Shown: positions 1 to 8,434 of the stretch, in pieces
How positions within the stretch are numbered: the first letter of the stretch is position 1
Layout of the letters: each line of letters opens with the position of its first letter
NCBI GenBank assembly: GCA_964443785.1
Contig: CAYUER010000014.1
Coordinates: 1-22,800 of the forward strand
Length of the DNA stretch: 22,800 nucleotides
Origin: CALMZN01 sp964443785
Lineage (GTDB): Bacteria > Patescibacteriota > Patescibacteriia > UBA1558 > GWA2-36-10
Direction of reading: 5' to 3'
Position numbers and translations under genes: made by a program
Notes under the pieces: generated by a model
What the model was told of the DNA's origin: nothing
Database searches by the model: none
What the model saw: only the letters and a program-made list of their open reading frames with translations

Positions 1-6
1 AAATAT

Positions 7-34
7 TTGCCATATTTTTTCTACTTGCTATAAT
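7..34 (+). promoter_or_regulatory. Sigma-70 type promoter of the cyclophilin gene
   Basis: A -35 TTGCCA (7-12), a 16-bp spacer and an extended -10 TGcTATAAT (26-34) are visible. The block ACTTGCTATAATAA is repeated exactly at the uppS promoter. The predicted start site is near 41, giving a leader of about 21 nt without a Shine-Dalgarno sequence. Confidence 0.75.
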
Positions 35-61
35 AATAAACGCAATTAAAATAAATAAAAT

Positions 62-727
62 ATGAATAAAAATACTTGGTTAAAAATAGGTGGAGGAGTA
101 TTGTTATTAGCTTTGGTAATTTGGTTATTTTTTATCAAATTCAATCAAGCGGCTATTGCTCCCAACGATGAAAATATTAACAATAACATTAATACTAATA
201 CACTAGACAAGCCGGCCATACTAGAAGCTACGGATTTGTCTATAAGCGAAACTAAAATGACAAATGTAAAAATCGAAACAAGCAAAGGCGATATTACTTT
301 AGAATTATTTGATAATGACGCTCCCAAGACAGTAGAGAATTTTGTGACTCTAGCCAAAAAAGGTTTTTATGACGGCGTGATATTTCATCGGGTCATTTCG
401 GGCTTTATGATTCAGGGTGGCGATCCGACGGGTACTGGCCGTGGTGGTCCAGGTTACCAATTTGCCGATGAGCTCAATGCTAGCACAGCGTCATATCAGC
501 GTGGCTATGTCAGAGGTACCTTGGCTATGGCCAATGCTGGACCAAATACCAATGGTAGTCAATTTTTCATCATGCATCAGGACTATCCGCTCGATCACAA
601 CTATACTATCTTTGGTCGTGTAGTGAGTGGCATGGAAGTAGTCGATGCTATTGCGGCTACCAAAACCGGGCCAGGAGATAGGCCACTAGAAGAGATAAAG
701 ATGAAAAAAGTGTCAGTAATCGAGTAG
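62..727 (+). CDS. Membrane-anchored cyclophilin-type peptidyl-prolyl cis-trans isomerase
   Basis: The 221-residue protein probably isomerises prolyl bonds in exported proteins at the outer face of the membrane. A short basic N-terminus is followed by one hydrophobic segment (about residues 9-26, signal anchor) and an Asn-rich linker (about 35-65). The cyclophilin domain runs from about 70 to 221. It has the usual blocks GFYDGVIFHRVISGFMIQGG, NGSQFFI and YTIFGRV; the Arg of FHRV and the Gln of MIQGG correspond to family active-site residues. No lipobox cysteine is seen, so it is more likely anchored by the helix than a lipoprotein. The ATG at 62 fits the promoter and places the anchor at the N-terminus; no Shine-Dalgarno sequence precedes it. 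It is a single-gene unit with its own terminator. The cyclophilin family call is firm; the location is inferred from the anchor. Confidence 0.93.
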   Translation: MNKNTWLKIGGGVLLLALVIWLFFIKFNQAAIAPNDENINNNINTNTLDKPAILEATDLSISETKMTNVKIETSKGDITLELFDNDAPKTVENFVTLAKKGFYDGVIFHRVISGFMIQGGDPTGTGRGGPGYQFADELNASTASYQRGYVRGTLAMANAGPNTNGSQFFIMHQDYPLDHNYTIFGRVVSGMEVVDAIAATKTGPGDRPLEEIKMKKVSVIE

Positions 728-750
728 TTTAAAATCATATTATATCTTGA

Positions 751-776
751 AAAACGATCTTTAGGGGTCGTTTTTT
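751..776 (+). terminator. Rho-independent terminator of the cyclophilin gene
   Basis: Stem AAAACGA (751-757) pairs with TCGTTTT (768-774) around a 10-nt loop and runs into a T tract. Confidence 0.7.
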
Positions 777-819
777 ATTTGGGTCTAAGCAAGCTATTTA
801 TACTATTGGTGATTTAGCC

Positions 820-848
820 TTGCCAAAAATGAATATTTCTGGTATTAT
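820..848 (+). promoter_or_regulatory. typA promoter, apparently giving a leaderless mRNA
   Basis: TTGCCA (820-825), a 17-bp spacer and an extended -10 TGgTATTAT (840-848). Only eight bases separate the -10 from the ATG at 857, so transcription should begin at or within about two bases of the start codon. Confidence 0.65.
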
Positions 849-856
849 TTGTCCTT

Positions 857-2656
857 ATGGAAATCAGAAACATCGCAATTATCGCTCACGTTGATCATGG
901 CAAGACTGCTCTGACTGACGCCATCCTCAAACAAACTGGCATGTTGTCAGACGAGAGTGTGAGTATGGACTCCAATACGCTCGAAAAAGAGCGTGGTATT
1001 ACTATTTATTCCAAAAATGCGGCTGTCTTTTATAAAGATACCAAAATCAATATAGTCGATACTCCGGGACACGCTGACTTTGGTTCAGAAGTAGAGCGCG
1101 TTTTGCGATCCATTGATAGTGTCTTGTTGGTAGTGGATGCCCAAGAAGGCCCAATGCCTCAGACTAGATTTGTGCTAAAAAAATCTTTGGAGCTTGGTTT
1201 AAAACCAATTGTAGTTTTGAATAAGATCGACAAACCAGCCGCCAATCCCAATCTCGCTCATGAGCAAGTTTTTGAATTGTTTATGGACTTGGGTGCTACA
1301 GATGAGCAGCTCGACTTTACCACTGTCTATGCTGTTGCCAAAAACGGTATTGCCAAGCGTTATTTGACCGATGAGTCTCAGGACATCATGCCACTGCTTG
1401 ATGTGATTTTGGAAAAAGTCCAGCCAGCCAAAGCCGAGATTGACTTGCCTTTGCGTTTTCAGCCCTTCAATCTTGGTTATGATAATTTTCTTGGTAGACT
1501 TGCTATTGGTCGCATCTACGAAGGTCGCTTGCAAAACAAAGGTAATTTGATTTTAAAAAAATTAAACGGTGAAAATAAAACTGGCCGTATCACTAAACTT
1601 TTTACCTTCAAAGGTTTAGAAAGAATAGAGGCCGAAGAAGCTCTAGCTGGTGATATTGTCATGATTGCTGGGTTTGCTGATATTGATATTGGTGAAACTC
1701 TCTGTCTAAATGCTGAGCAAGAAGCCTTGCCAGCTATCACTGTTGATGAGCCGACTATTTCTTTGGATTTTTTGGTCAACAGTTCTCCTTTTGCTGGTCG
1801 CGAAGGTAAATTTGTCACTAGCAAACAATTGCGTGAGCGTCTAGAAAAAGAATTAGAAATCAATGTAGGTTTGAAAATAGATTTTGCCAATGACACCAAC
1901 AAAGTTTATGGCAGAGGAGAATTGCACATCGCTATCTTGATCGAAAATATGCGCCGTGAAGGTTTTGAAATGCAAGTTTCTCAGCCCCAAGTCATCATCA
2001 AAGAAAAAGATGGGCAAAAGATGGAGCCATTTGAAGAAGTGACCATCGATGTGCCAGAAGATAAATCCGGTGTCGTGATCGAAAAAATCGGTAAGCGCAA
2101 AGGCATAGTAGTAGACATGAAAATGCACGGCAGTCAGTCGCGTTTGGTTTTTGAAATGCCAACCCGCGGTCTATTGGGCTACCGAGGAGAATTTATTGTT
2201 GACACTAGAGGCGAAGGTATTTTGTGTTCGCGCGTCATTGGCTACAGACCATATACTGGCGAGATCAAAAAGCGCGATGTCGGCTCCATGGTCTCTATGG
2301 CTACCGGCAAAGCTTTGGGTTTTTCCTTGTTCAATCTCCAAGAACGCGGTGTCTTGTATATCGGACCAGGTGTCGAGGTCTATGAGGGTATGGTCATTGG
2401 TAATGCTGCCAAAGGCATGGATATGATTGTCAATCCAACCAAGGGTAAACAATTGACCAATATGCGTAGCAAGGCCTCAGACGAAGCTATTCTCTTGGTA
2501 CCACCAACTATTATGAGTGTCGAAAAAGGTTTAGAAACAATTGCTGATGATGAATACTTAGAAATTACTCCACACAGTGTACGCATTCGCAAGCAATCAT
2601 TGACCGAAGCTGAGCGCCGTAAAGTCAATCGTCAAGCGGAAAAAATGGAAGAATAA
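857..2656 (+). CDS. typA: Translational GTPase TypA/BipA
   Basis: TypA/BipA is a ribosome-associated GTPase related to EF-G, involved in 50S assembly and stress or cold adaptation in the species studied. The 599-residue length is normal for the family. The G domain begins immediately: P-loop AHVDHGKT at residues 10-17, then ERGITI (switch I), DTPGHADF (G3) and NKID (G4). Domain II, the EF-G-like domain III/V region with RGLLGYRGEF and the BipA-specific C-terminal domain follow. The start is fixed by family alignment, since the G1 strand starts a few residues after the Met. There is no Shine-Dalgarno sequence and the promoter is so close that the mRNA looks leaderless. A very strong terminator follows, so this is a monocistronic unit. 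Confidence 0.97.
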   Translation: MEIRNIAIIAHVDHGKTALTDAILKQTGMLSDESVSMDSNTLEKERGITIYSKNAAVFYKDTKINIVDTPGHADFGSEVERVLRSIDSVLLVVDAQEGPMPQTRFVLKKSLELGLKPIVVLNKIDKPAANPNLAHEQVFELFMDLGATDEQLDFTTVYAVAKNGIAKRYLTDESQDIMPLLDVILEKVQPAKAEIDLPLRFQPFNLGYDNFLGRLAIGRIYEGRLQNKGNLILKKLNGENKTGRITKLFTFKGLERIEAEEALAGDIVMIAGFADIDIGETLCLNAEQEALPAITVDEPTISLDFLVNSSPFAGREGKFVTSKQLRERLEKELEINVGLKIDFANDTNKVYGRGELHIAILIENMRREGFEMQVSQPQVIIKEKDGQKMEPFEEVTIDVPEDKSGVVIEKIGKRKGIVVDMKMHGSQSRLVFEMPTRGLLGYRGEFIVDTRGEGILCSRVIGYRPYTGEIKKRDVGSMVSMATGKALGFSLFNLQERGVLYIGPGVEVYEGMVIGNAAKGMDMIVNPTKGKQLTNMRSKASDEAILLVPPTIMSVEKGLETIADDEYLEITPHSVRIRKQSLTEAERRKVNRQAEKMEE

Positions 2657-2681
2657 ATCATATCAAATAAAAGTTTAATCC

Positions 2682-2722
2682 AGCCCAGCCCAGCCTCTCG
2701 CGAGAGGCTGGGCTGGGCTTTT
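2682..2722 (+). terminator. typA terminator, a perfect 19-bp palindrome
   Basis: The left arm 2682-2700 is the exact reverse complement of the right arm 2701-2719, followed by T residues to 2722. The arms carry a short direct repetition of CAGCC(C) units and are strikingly GC-rich against the AT-rich surroundings. Confidence 0.9.
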
Positions 2723-2726
2723 GTAT

Positions 2727-2754
2727 TTGCTAAAAAATGTTAACTTGCTATAAT
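2727..2754 (+). promoter_or_regulatory. uppS promoter, apparently giving a leaderless mRNA
   Basis: TTGCTA (2727-2732), a 16-bp spacer and an extended -10 TGcTATAAT (2746-2754). The ATG at 2761 lies seven bases past the end of the -10, where transcription should start. The promoter begins only a few bases after the typA terminator. Confidence 0.75.
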
Positions 2755-2760
2755 AAAAAA

Positions 2761-3462
2761 ATGAAAAATGAAAACAATCTAATTCCTCAGCATATTGCTA
2801 TTATTATTGATGGTAATCGCCGTTGGGCTAGAGCTCACAATTTACCGACTTTTGAAGGGCACCGGATTGGCTTTGATAAAGTCAAAGAAATTGCCGATTA
2901 TGCCTTGACCAAAGGGGTCAAAATCATGACTATTTATGCTTTTTCTACGGAAAACTGGAAAAGAAGTCAAGAAGAGGTCAATTATTTATTGAATTTATTT
3001 AAAATTTTACTCGAAAAAGAAGCTCATTTTTTATTAAAAAAGGGGATTAAGCTTCAAATATTAGGCGACCGCATGGGTTTGTCTGAGGATTTGCAAAAAG
3101 CAATCAGCCAAGCCGAGGAAATTACTAGCGTGGCTGAGCAAGGTATTTTGAATATTTGTTTCAACTATGGTGGTCGTGATGAGATAGTCAAAGCTGTCAA
3201 AAAAATAGTCGCTAGCAATGTAGCGGAAGCAGATATTAACGAAGAAACTATTAAACAAAATCTTTATACTAAAAATATCAGCGATCCAGATTTTATTATC
3301 CGTACTTCTGGTGAGCAGAGATTGTCTGGCTTTTTGACTTGGCAATCAGTCTATAGCGAATTATATTTTACTCAAAAAATGTGGCCAGAGTTTGAAAAAG
3401 TAGATTTTGACATGGCTTTGGAAGAGTATAGTCATCGCCAAAGAAGATTTGGGGGTAATTAG
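2761..3462 (+). CDS. uppS: Isoprenyl transferase (undecaprenyl diphosphate synthase family)
   Basis: A cis-prenyltransferase that extends farnesyl diphosphate with isopentenyl diphosphate to make the polyprenyl carrier lipid for cell-wall and surface-glycan synthesis. The 233 residues contain the conserved blocks in order: IIIDGNRRWAR (residues 14-24, catalytic Asp17), a GHR block near 33-35, TIYAFSTENWKRS, NICFNYGGRDEI, and the C-terminal region with IRTSGEQRLS and YSELYF. An in-frame ATG at 2737 would add eight residues, but it lies inside the promoter and those residues are not family-like, so 2761 is preferred. There is no Shine-Dalgarno sequence. In the signature region the Gly of the common RTGGE is Ser here (RTSGE). 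The polyprenyl chain length cannot be read from sequence. Confidence 0.95.
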   Translation: MKNENNLIPQHIAIIIDGNRRWARAHNLPTFEGHRIGFDKVKEIADYALTKGVKIMTIYAFSTENWKRSQEEVNYLLNLFKILLEKEAHFLLKKGIKLQILGDRMGLSEDLQKAISQAEEITSVAEQGILNICFNYGGRDEIVKAVKKIVASNVAEADINEETIKQNLYTKNISDPDFIIRTSGEQRLSGFLTWQSVYSELYFTQKMWPEFEKVDFDMALEEYSHRQRRFGGN

Positions 3463-3478
3463 TTTTTTGTGCTATAAT
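3449..3478 (+). promoter_or_regulatory. Promoter of the beta-propeller protein gene
   Basis: An extended -10 TGcTATAAT lies at 3470-3478, inside and just past the uppS stop codon. The -35 (TTGGGG, 3449-3454, 18-bp spacer) is weak. The predicted leader is about 20 nt; AAGG at 3487-3490 is 14 nt from the ATG, too far for a normal Shine-Dalgarno. Confidence 0.55.
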
Positions 3479-3504
3479 ATATTACTAAGGTAAGTAATAA
3501 AAAT

Positions 3505-5646
3505 ATGAAAAAAAATAAAAAGAAAAATAAGCCAGTCGAAAAAAAATTAATAAACAATATTTTGAATCACTACGGCAATATGAACTCGTCCTTAGTGATT
3601 GTTTTATTTTTGTTATCTTTGGGCATAGGGCTATACCTACTATCTTATCCTCTGGATGGACCAAGACAAAATCAAATATTCAAGCCCAAGGACAATGGCT
3701 CTAAGGATTTGCAATATGATTTTTCTAATCAGCTAGCCAAATTTCAGTCAGCCGATGAATTCAAAGATTATCTCAGTCAAGGACAATTATTAGCTAGCTC
3801 AGATTATTATGGCAATATGGGCGTGATATCCCGCGAAGTGATGGTCAGTGCTCCAGCTATGGCTGATATGGATTTTGGCACAGGTAGTCTAGATGCAGTC
3901 AAAAGTGAATCTAGTAGCGTCAATAGATATTCAGAAACCAATGTCCAAGTAGCTGGTATTGATGAGCCAGATATTATCAAAACTGACGGCCAAAATATTT
4001 TTTATGCCAAACAGCCAGTCTATGACTACGGCTATGAACGCATGATGGCTCCTGACAATTTTTCGGGCACTATGCCGATGATCGATGTGATTGACAAACC
4101 ATATTATCCTCAGCCTCAAAATGCCGAAACTACTCTAGTCAAAGCTTGGCCTTTTGCTGATATGAAGTTTTTATCCAAAATCGATAAAAGCGGTGAACTT
4201 TTGGTCAAAGATAATATGCTCGTAGTCTTCTCCGGTAGAGAAATAAATGGCTACGACATCACTGACAAAGAAAAGCCCAACAAAAAATGGACTATCAATC
4301 TTGATGATGACTCGCAAACTGTTTTTGATCAAGCTCGTTTATATGGAGATAGTATTTATTTACTGACTCATACTTATGCCAACTACAATGAGCCTTGCCC
4401 GATCAGACCTTTGACTTATAACAATGAAAAACTAACTATCGCTTGCAGTGATATTTATCATCCTATTTTACCGACCTCAGCCAATGCTACCTATACTGCT
4501 ATGAAAGTAGATGTGAAATCTGGCAATGTCAGTCAAACTACTTCATTTTTGGCTAGCTACGGTCAATCAGTGACCTACATGTCAAAAGATAATTTGTATA
4601 TCACTTATCCGCAGGCCATTGATATGTTTACTTTTTATTCAGACTTTTTGGCCAAAGATGCTAGCGATTTACTCAGTACTTATGTGCAGGAAAAAATCAC
4701 TAAATTAAAATCATACGATATCAGCAATTCTACCAAAATGGCGGAGCTATCTGTGATTATTGATACTTGGAAAAAAAGCTTAGGCAAAGATCAGAATTTA
4801 AAAGTAGAAACCGAATTGCAAAATCGTTTTCAAAATTATTATCAAAATAATAAAAGAAATTTGACTAATACTGGTATAGTCAAGATTGCCATCAAAGATT
4901 TGGGGGTCAAAGCTAGCGGTGCCATCGCTGGTAGTCCTTTGAATCAATTTTCTCTAGATGAATACAATGGCAATCTGCGTATCGCCACTACCTTGGGAGG
5001 CGGATGGGACGCTATTTTTTCTGGGAATAGTGATAGCACCAACGATCTTTATGTTTTGGGACCAGATTTGAAAATGATTGGTAAATTATTGGACATGGGT
5101 CTGACGGAGAGGATATATAGCGCTAGATTTATCGAGGACAAAGCTTATATAGTCACCTTTAGACAAGTGGATCCATTTTATGTGATTGATCTCAAGGATC
5201 CAAAAAATCCTCTCAAAAAAGGCGAGCTCAAAATACCAGGCTATTCATCTTATCTGCATCCGATCAATCAAAATAGGATTATCGGTGTTGGTGAAGAAAA
5301 CGGCAGGGTCAAAATATCTTTGTTTGATGTTTTAGATGCTAGCCAACCCAAAGAGATAGCCAAATATTCTTTGGATGAATACTATACTGAGGTCAACAAC
5401 AACCACAAAGCTTTTACAATCGATGAAAAATATAAAGTATTTTTCTTGCCCGGTAGCAAAGGTGCCTACATCATCAGCTATGATGACGATCAGTTATCCT
5501 TGGTCCACGCTGCCCAGATCAATCAAGTCAAACGAGCAATTTTTATCAATGATTATTTTTACATCATTGGTGAAAAACAGATCAAAGTCTACGATGAAAA
5601 AACCTGGACCGAACAAAAAGCTTTTGACCTATCTTTAGCTAAATAA
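3505..5646 (+). CDS. Membrane-anchored beta-propeller domain protein
   Basis: The 713-residue protein has a Lys-rich cytoplasmic start (residues 1-19), one hydrophobic segment (about 28-46) and a large extracytoplasmic portion. After a linker comes the block NVQVAGIDEPDIIKTDGQN (about residues 148-166), characteristic of the family of secreted proteins with C-terminal beta-propeller domains (Pfam Beta_propel, as I recall it). Repeating propeller-like blades follow, with motifs such as DGQNIFYAK, DNMLVVFSG, DSIYLLTHTY, DNLYITYP, RIYSARFIEDKAYIVTFRQ and DPFYVIDLKDPKNP. The function is unknown; surface or envelope attachment is plausible from topology. It is monocistronic, with its own promoter and terminator. 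Family assignment is good; the ligand or substrate cannot be inferred. Confidence 0.85.
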   Translation: MKKNKKKNKPVEKKLINNILNHYGNMNSSLVIVLFLLSLGIGLYLLSYPLDGPRQNQIFKPKDNGSKDLQYDFSNQLAKFQSADEFKDYLSQGQLLASSDYYGNMGVISREVMVSAPAMADMDFGTGSLDAVKSESSSVNRYSETNVQVAGIDEPDIIKTDGQNIFYAKQPVYDYGYERMMAPDNFSGTMPMIDVIDKPYYPQPQNAETTLVKAWPFADMKFLSKIDKSGELLVKDNMLVVFSGREINGYDITDKEKPNKKWTINLDDDSQTVFDQARLYGDSIYLLTHTYANYNEPCPIRPLTYNNEKLTIACSDIYHPILPTSANATYTAMKVDVKSGNVSQTTSFLASYGQSVTYMSKDNLYITYPQAIDMFTFYSDFLAKDASDLLSTYVQEKITKLKSYDISNSTKMAELSVIIDTWKKSLGKDQNLKVETELQNRFQNYYQNNKRNLTNTGIVKIAIKDLGVKASGAIAGSPLNQFSLDEYNGNLRIATTLGGGWDAIFSGNSDSTNDLYVLGPDLKMIGKLLDMGLTERIYSARFIEDKAYIVTFRQVDPFYVIDLKDPKNPLKKGELKIPGYSSYLHPINQNRIIGVGEENGRVKISLFDVLDASQPKEIAKYSLDEYYTEVNNNHKAFTIDEKYKVFFLPGSKGAYIISYDDDQLSLVHAAQINQVKRAIFINDYFYIIGEKQIKVYDEKTWTEQKAFDLSLAK

Positions 5647-5667
5647 TCAATCAATATTATCTCTACT

Positions 5668-5701
5668 AAACCACTAGCTTGTACAAACCTAGTGGTTTTT
5701 T
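5668..5701 (+). terminator. Terminator after the beta-propeller gene
   Basis: AAACCACTAG (5668-5677) pairs perfectly with CTAGTGGTTT (5689-5698), extended by an inner TTG/CAA pairing, followed by a run of T to 5701. Confidence 0.9.
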
Positions 5702-5709
5702 GTCTACTC

Positions 5710-5737
5710 TTGTCAAAATCACTATTTATGTTAAAAT
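5710..5737 (+). promoter_or_regulatory. secDF promoter
   Basis: TTGTCA (5710-5715), a 16-bp spacer and an extended -10 TGtTAAAAT (5729-5737). The predicted start near 5744 leaves about 28 nt before the ATG at 5772. Confidence 0.7.
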
Positions 5738-5771
5738 AAGCGGGCTTATTTATATAGTAAATACAAGAATT

Positions 5772-7442
5772 ATGAACAAGTATAGTTATCCGCAACAACA
5801 CAAGTTAGTCAGTAAAAACAGGTTAAGATGGACAGCTGTTTTTATTGGTATTTTGACTTTATTGGCTGTCATGTTTGTTTTACCCAATGTGCCATTTTTA
5901 GCTCAAGATCACTGGGTCAATAAGGTGAAAATGCATTTAGGTTTGGATTTGCAGGGTGGTACACATTTAGTCTACCAAGCTGATGTCAGTGCTTTGGAGG
6001 CTGGCGAAAAAAGGGATAGAGTAGAGGCTTTACGCGATGTCATCGAGCGTCGAGTCAATGCTTATGGTGTTTCTGAGCCGCTAGTCCAGACCAATATGAG
6101 CGGTGACAATTATCGCATCATTGTGGAGTTGGCTGGTGTCAGTGACGTCAACGAAGCGATCAAAATTATTGACAAAACTCCTTTACTAGAATTCAAAACT
6201 GAAGGTGCAGCCATAGCCCCTGCAGATGGAGATGCTATCCGCACCAAAGCAGAGGAAGTGTTGAAGAGAGCTTTAAAAAAAGAAGATTTTGCTAAATTAG
6301 CCAAAGAATTCAGTGAAGATCCCGGCTCCAAAGATGCTGGTGGTGATTTGGGCTGGGTCAAGTCAGGTACCTTTGTGCCAGAATTTGATAAAGCTATTTT
6401 TGAAGATTTGAAAGCAGGCGAGATCAGCAAACAATTAATAGAATCTCAATTTGGCTATCATATTATCAAAAAAATTGAAGAAAAAACCACTGATGGTGTC
6501 AAAGAGGTGCACTCGGCTCACATCCTGTTTGCCAAGCCAAATGCCGACCAAAACATTACTTGGGCCAATACTGCTTTGAGTGGTAAAAATATCAAAAAAG
6601 CTCAATTGCAATTTGATCCTAATACCCAAGAGCCAATGGTGCTTTTGGATTTTGATGAAGAGGGCACAGAGACTTTTGCTAATTTGACTGAGCTCAATGT
6701 CGGCAAAACTATCGGTATATTTTTGGATGGCTCATTGCGTTCCAATCCAGTAGTGCAGGAGCCAATCCGAGACGGTTCAGCTCAAATTTCTGGACGCTTT
6801 ACCATTGAAGAGGCTAAGCAGCTAGTCAAAGATTTGAACCTAGGTGCTTTACCAGTACCTATTACTCTGTTGACCCAGCAGACTATCGGACCTACCTTGG
6901 GTCAGATTTCTCTAGATCAGAGCTTGTTGGCTGGTATTATTGGTTTCTTAGCCGCTGCTTTGTTCATGTTGATATTTTATCGCTTGCCAGGCTTTTTATC
7001 AGTGATCGCCTTAGCTATCTATACTGTTTTGAGTTTAGCTATCTTTGAGCTGATTCCAGTCACTATGACCATGGCTGGTATTGCGGGCTTTATCTTATCT
7101 ATTGGTATGGCGGTGGATGCCAATGTCTTGATTTTTGAGCGCACCAAAGAGGAGCTTTACAATGGCAAGAGTCTGACAACCGCTGTAGAGGATGGTTTTG
7201 AGCGAGCTTGGCCATCTATCCGTGATTCCAATTTTTCTTCCATTATCACTTGTGTGATCTTAGCTTGGTTTGGCACTTCTATTGTAAAGGGTTTTGCTAT
7301 TACTCTCGGTATTGGTATTTTAGTGTCAATGTTTTCTGCTATCACGGTCACTCATACTTTTATGCGCTTAGTGATCAATAAAAAATTAGAAAATAAATTA
7401 GGTTTATTTGGCGTTTCTTTAGAAAAACCTGAAGTAAAATAA
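5772..7442 (+). CDS. secD: Protein translocase subunit SecD with an inserted parvulin-like PPIase domain
   Basis: SecD works with SecF to pull proteins through SecYEG using the proton motive force. The 556 residues show TM1 (about 20-38), the family motif LGLDLQGGTHLVY, the start of the P1 domain ending at TPLLEFKTE, then an insertion, then the rest of P1 (from WANTALSGKNIKKA), and five C-terminal helices containing GMAVDANVLIFER. The insertion, about residues 140-255, is clearly parvulin-like: a helix with DFAKLAKEFSEDPGSK (F173), GGDLGWVKSGTFVPEFD, and SQFGYHIIKK (H230). The normally N-terminal parvulin strand, here HSAHILF (H247, H250), lies after that end, suggesting circular permutation. 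The 5' extension from 5679 falls in the terminator and promoter region, so the ATG at 5772 is chosen. secF follows through a TAA-T-ATG junction. The SecD call is firm and the parvulin domain strong; its enzymatic activity is inferred. Confidence 0.95.
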   Translation: MNKYSYPQQHKLVSKNRLRWTAVFIGILTLLAVMFVLPNVPFLAQDHWVNKVKMHLGLDLQGGTHLVYQADVSALEAGEKRDRVEALRDVIERRVNAYGVSEPLVQTNMSGDNYRIIVELAGVSDVNEAIKIIDKTPLLEFKTEGAAIAPADGDAIRTKAEEVLKRALKKEDFAKLAKEFSEDPGSKDAGGDLGWVKSGTFVPEFDKAIFEDLKAGEISKQLIESQFGYHIIKKIEEKTTDGVKEVHSAHILFAKPNADQNITWANTALSGKNIKKAQLQFDPNTQEPMVLLDFDEEGTETFANLTELNVGKTIGIFLDGSLRSNPVVQEPIRDGSAQISGRFTIEEAKQLVKDLNLGALPVPITLLTQQTIGPTLGQISLDQSLLAGIIGFLAAALFMLIFYRLPGFLSVIALAIYTVLSLAIFELIPVTMTMAGIAGFILSIGMAVDANVLIFERTKEELYNGKSLTTAVEDGFERAWPSIRDSNFSSIITCVILAWFGTSIVKGFAITLGIGILVSMFSAITVTHTFMRLVINKKLENKLGLFGVSLEKPEVK

Positions 7443-7443
7443 T

Positions 7444-8349
7444 ATGTATAAAATTATTCAAACAAGAAAAATTTGGTATACCGTTTCTATTGTTTTAGTT
7501 TCCTTATCTATCATTGGTTGGTTTTTGTGGGGTCTCAAATACGGCATTGACTTTACTGGCGGTAGTTTACTGGATGTCAGCTACTCGACTCAAAGACCAA
7601 GTATGGAGCAGATGCAGACTGCTTTCAAAAATGTTGGTTTAGAGTCAGTGATTATGCAGCCATCTGGGGAAAAGGATTATATTTTGCGCTTCAAAAATAT
7701 CGATGAAGCCAAACACCAAGAAGTATTACAAGCTATTTCTCAGATTCAGTTGGACAATGTTGAAAACAATACTTTGACTGAAAATAAATTTGAATCTATT
7801 GGACCATCTCTTGGCAAAGAGCTCAAAGATAAAGCTATCCAAGCAATTATTATTGTTTTGATCTTCATTGTTTTGTATATTGCCTATGCCTTTAGGAAGG
7901 TATCAAAACCAGTAGAATCTTGGAAATATGGTTTAGCAGCCATCATTGCTTTGGCTCATGATATTTTGATTGTCACCGGTGTTTTTGTCTTTTTGGGCAA
8001 ATTTGCCGGAGTAGAGGTTGATAGTTTATTTGTCACAGCCTTGCTTACTATTTTAGGCTTTTCTGTGCATGACACTATTGTGACCTTTGATCGCATTAGA
8101 GAAAATCTATTCAAAAATCGTAGCTATGACAATTTTGAGGAAATCCTCAATATCAGTATCAATCAAACTATAGTCCGTTCAATCAATACTTCTTTGACTA
8201 CCTTTTTGGCCCTTTTGGCCATACTTCTTTTTGGTGGGGAGAGCACTAAATATCTAGCCCTAGCGCTTTCCATTGGTATTGTGATTGGTACTTACTCTTC
8301 TATTTTTATTGCCTCACCTTTATTATTGTTATTTAATAAAAAACGTTAG
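7444..8349 (+). CDS. secF: Protein translocase subunit SecF
   Basis: Partner of SecD in the proton-driven accessory complex of the Sec translocon. The 301 residues begin with a first helix (about 12-31), followed by the SecF motif GIDFTGGSLLDV, a short extracytoplasmic domain, then the FESIGPSLGKELKDKAIQA block and five further helices, including FSVHDTIVTFDRIREN and the SINTSLTT region. Length is typical. It starts two bases after the secD stop (TAA-T-ATG, 7440-7446) with no Shine-Dalgarno sequence, so translational coupling to secD is likely. Confidence 0.96.
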   Translation: MYKIIQTRKIWYTVSIVLVSLSIIGWFLWGLKYGIDFTGGSLLDVSYSTQRPSMEQMQTAFKNVGLESVIMQPSGEKDYILRFKNIDEAKHQEVLQAISQIQLDNVENNTLTENKFESIGPSLGKELKDKAIQAIIIVLIFIVLYIAYAFRKVSKPVESWKYGLAAIIALAHDILIVTGVFVFLGKFAGVEVDSLFVTALLTILGFSVHDTIVTFDRIRENLFKNRSYDNFEEILNISINQTIVRSINTSLTTFLALLAILLFGGESTKYLALALSIGIVIGTYSSIFIASPLLLLFNKKR

Positions 8350-8363
8350 TAAATTTACAAAAT

Positions 8364-8377
8364 GGCTAAAATTAGCC
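8364..8377. repeat. Short inverted repeat in the secF 3' region
   Basis: GGCTAA (8364-8369), AA, TTAGCC (8372-8377): a perfect small palindrome just after the secF stop codon. No T tract follows, so it is probably not a terminator; it could be a small 3'-UTR hairpin. Confidence 0.4.
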
Positions 8378-8394
8378 AAAATATAGCTTAATTT

Positions 8395-8434
8395 GTCAAC
8401 CCCAGTTTTACCATAAATTGGGGTTGACTTATTT
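8395..8434 (+). terminator. secDF terminator overlapping the next promoter
   Basis: GTCAACCCCA (8395-8404) pairs perfectly with TGGGGTTGAC (8419-8428), then TTATTTT. The right arm contains most of the TTGACT (8424-8429) used as the -35 of the downstream gene. Confidence 0.7.

Noticed and set aside
2737..2760. Longer uppS start at 2737
   Set aside because: These codons lie in the promoter and -10 box; family N-terminus and promoter geometry favour 2761.
5679..5771. Longer SecD start
   Set aside because: The extension lies in the terminator and promoter between genes and its residues are not SecD-like.
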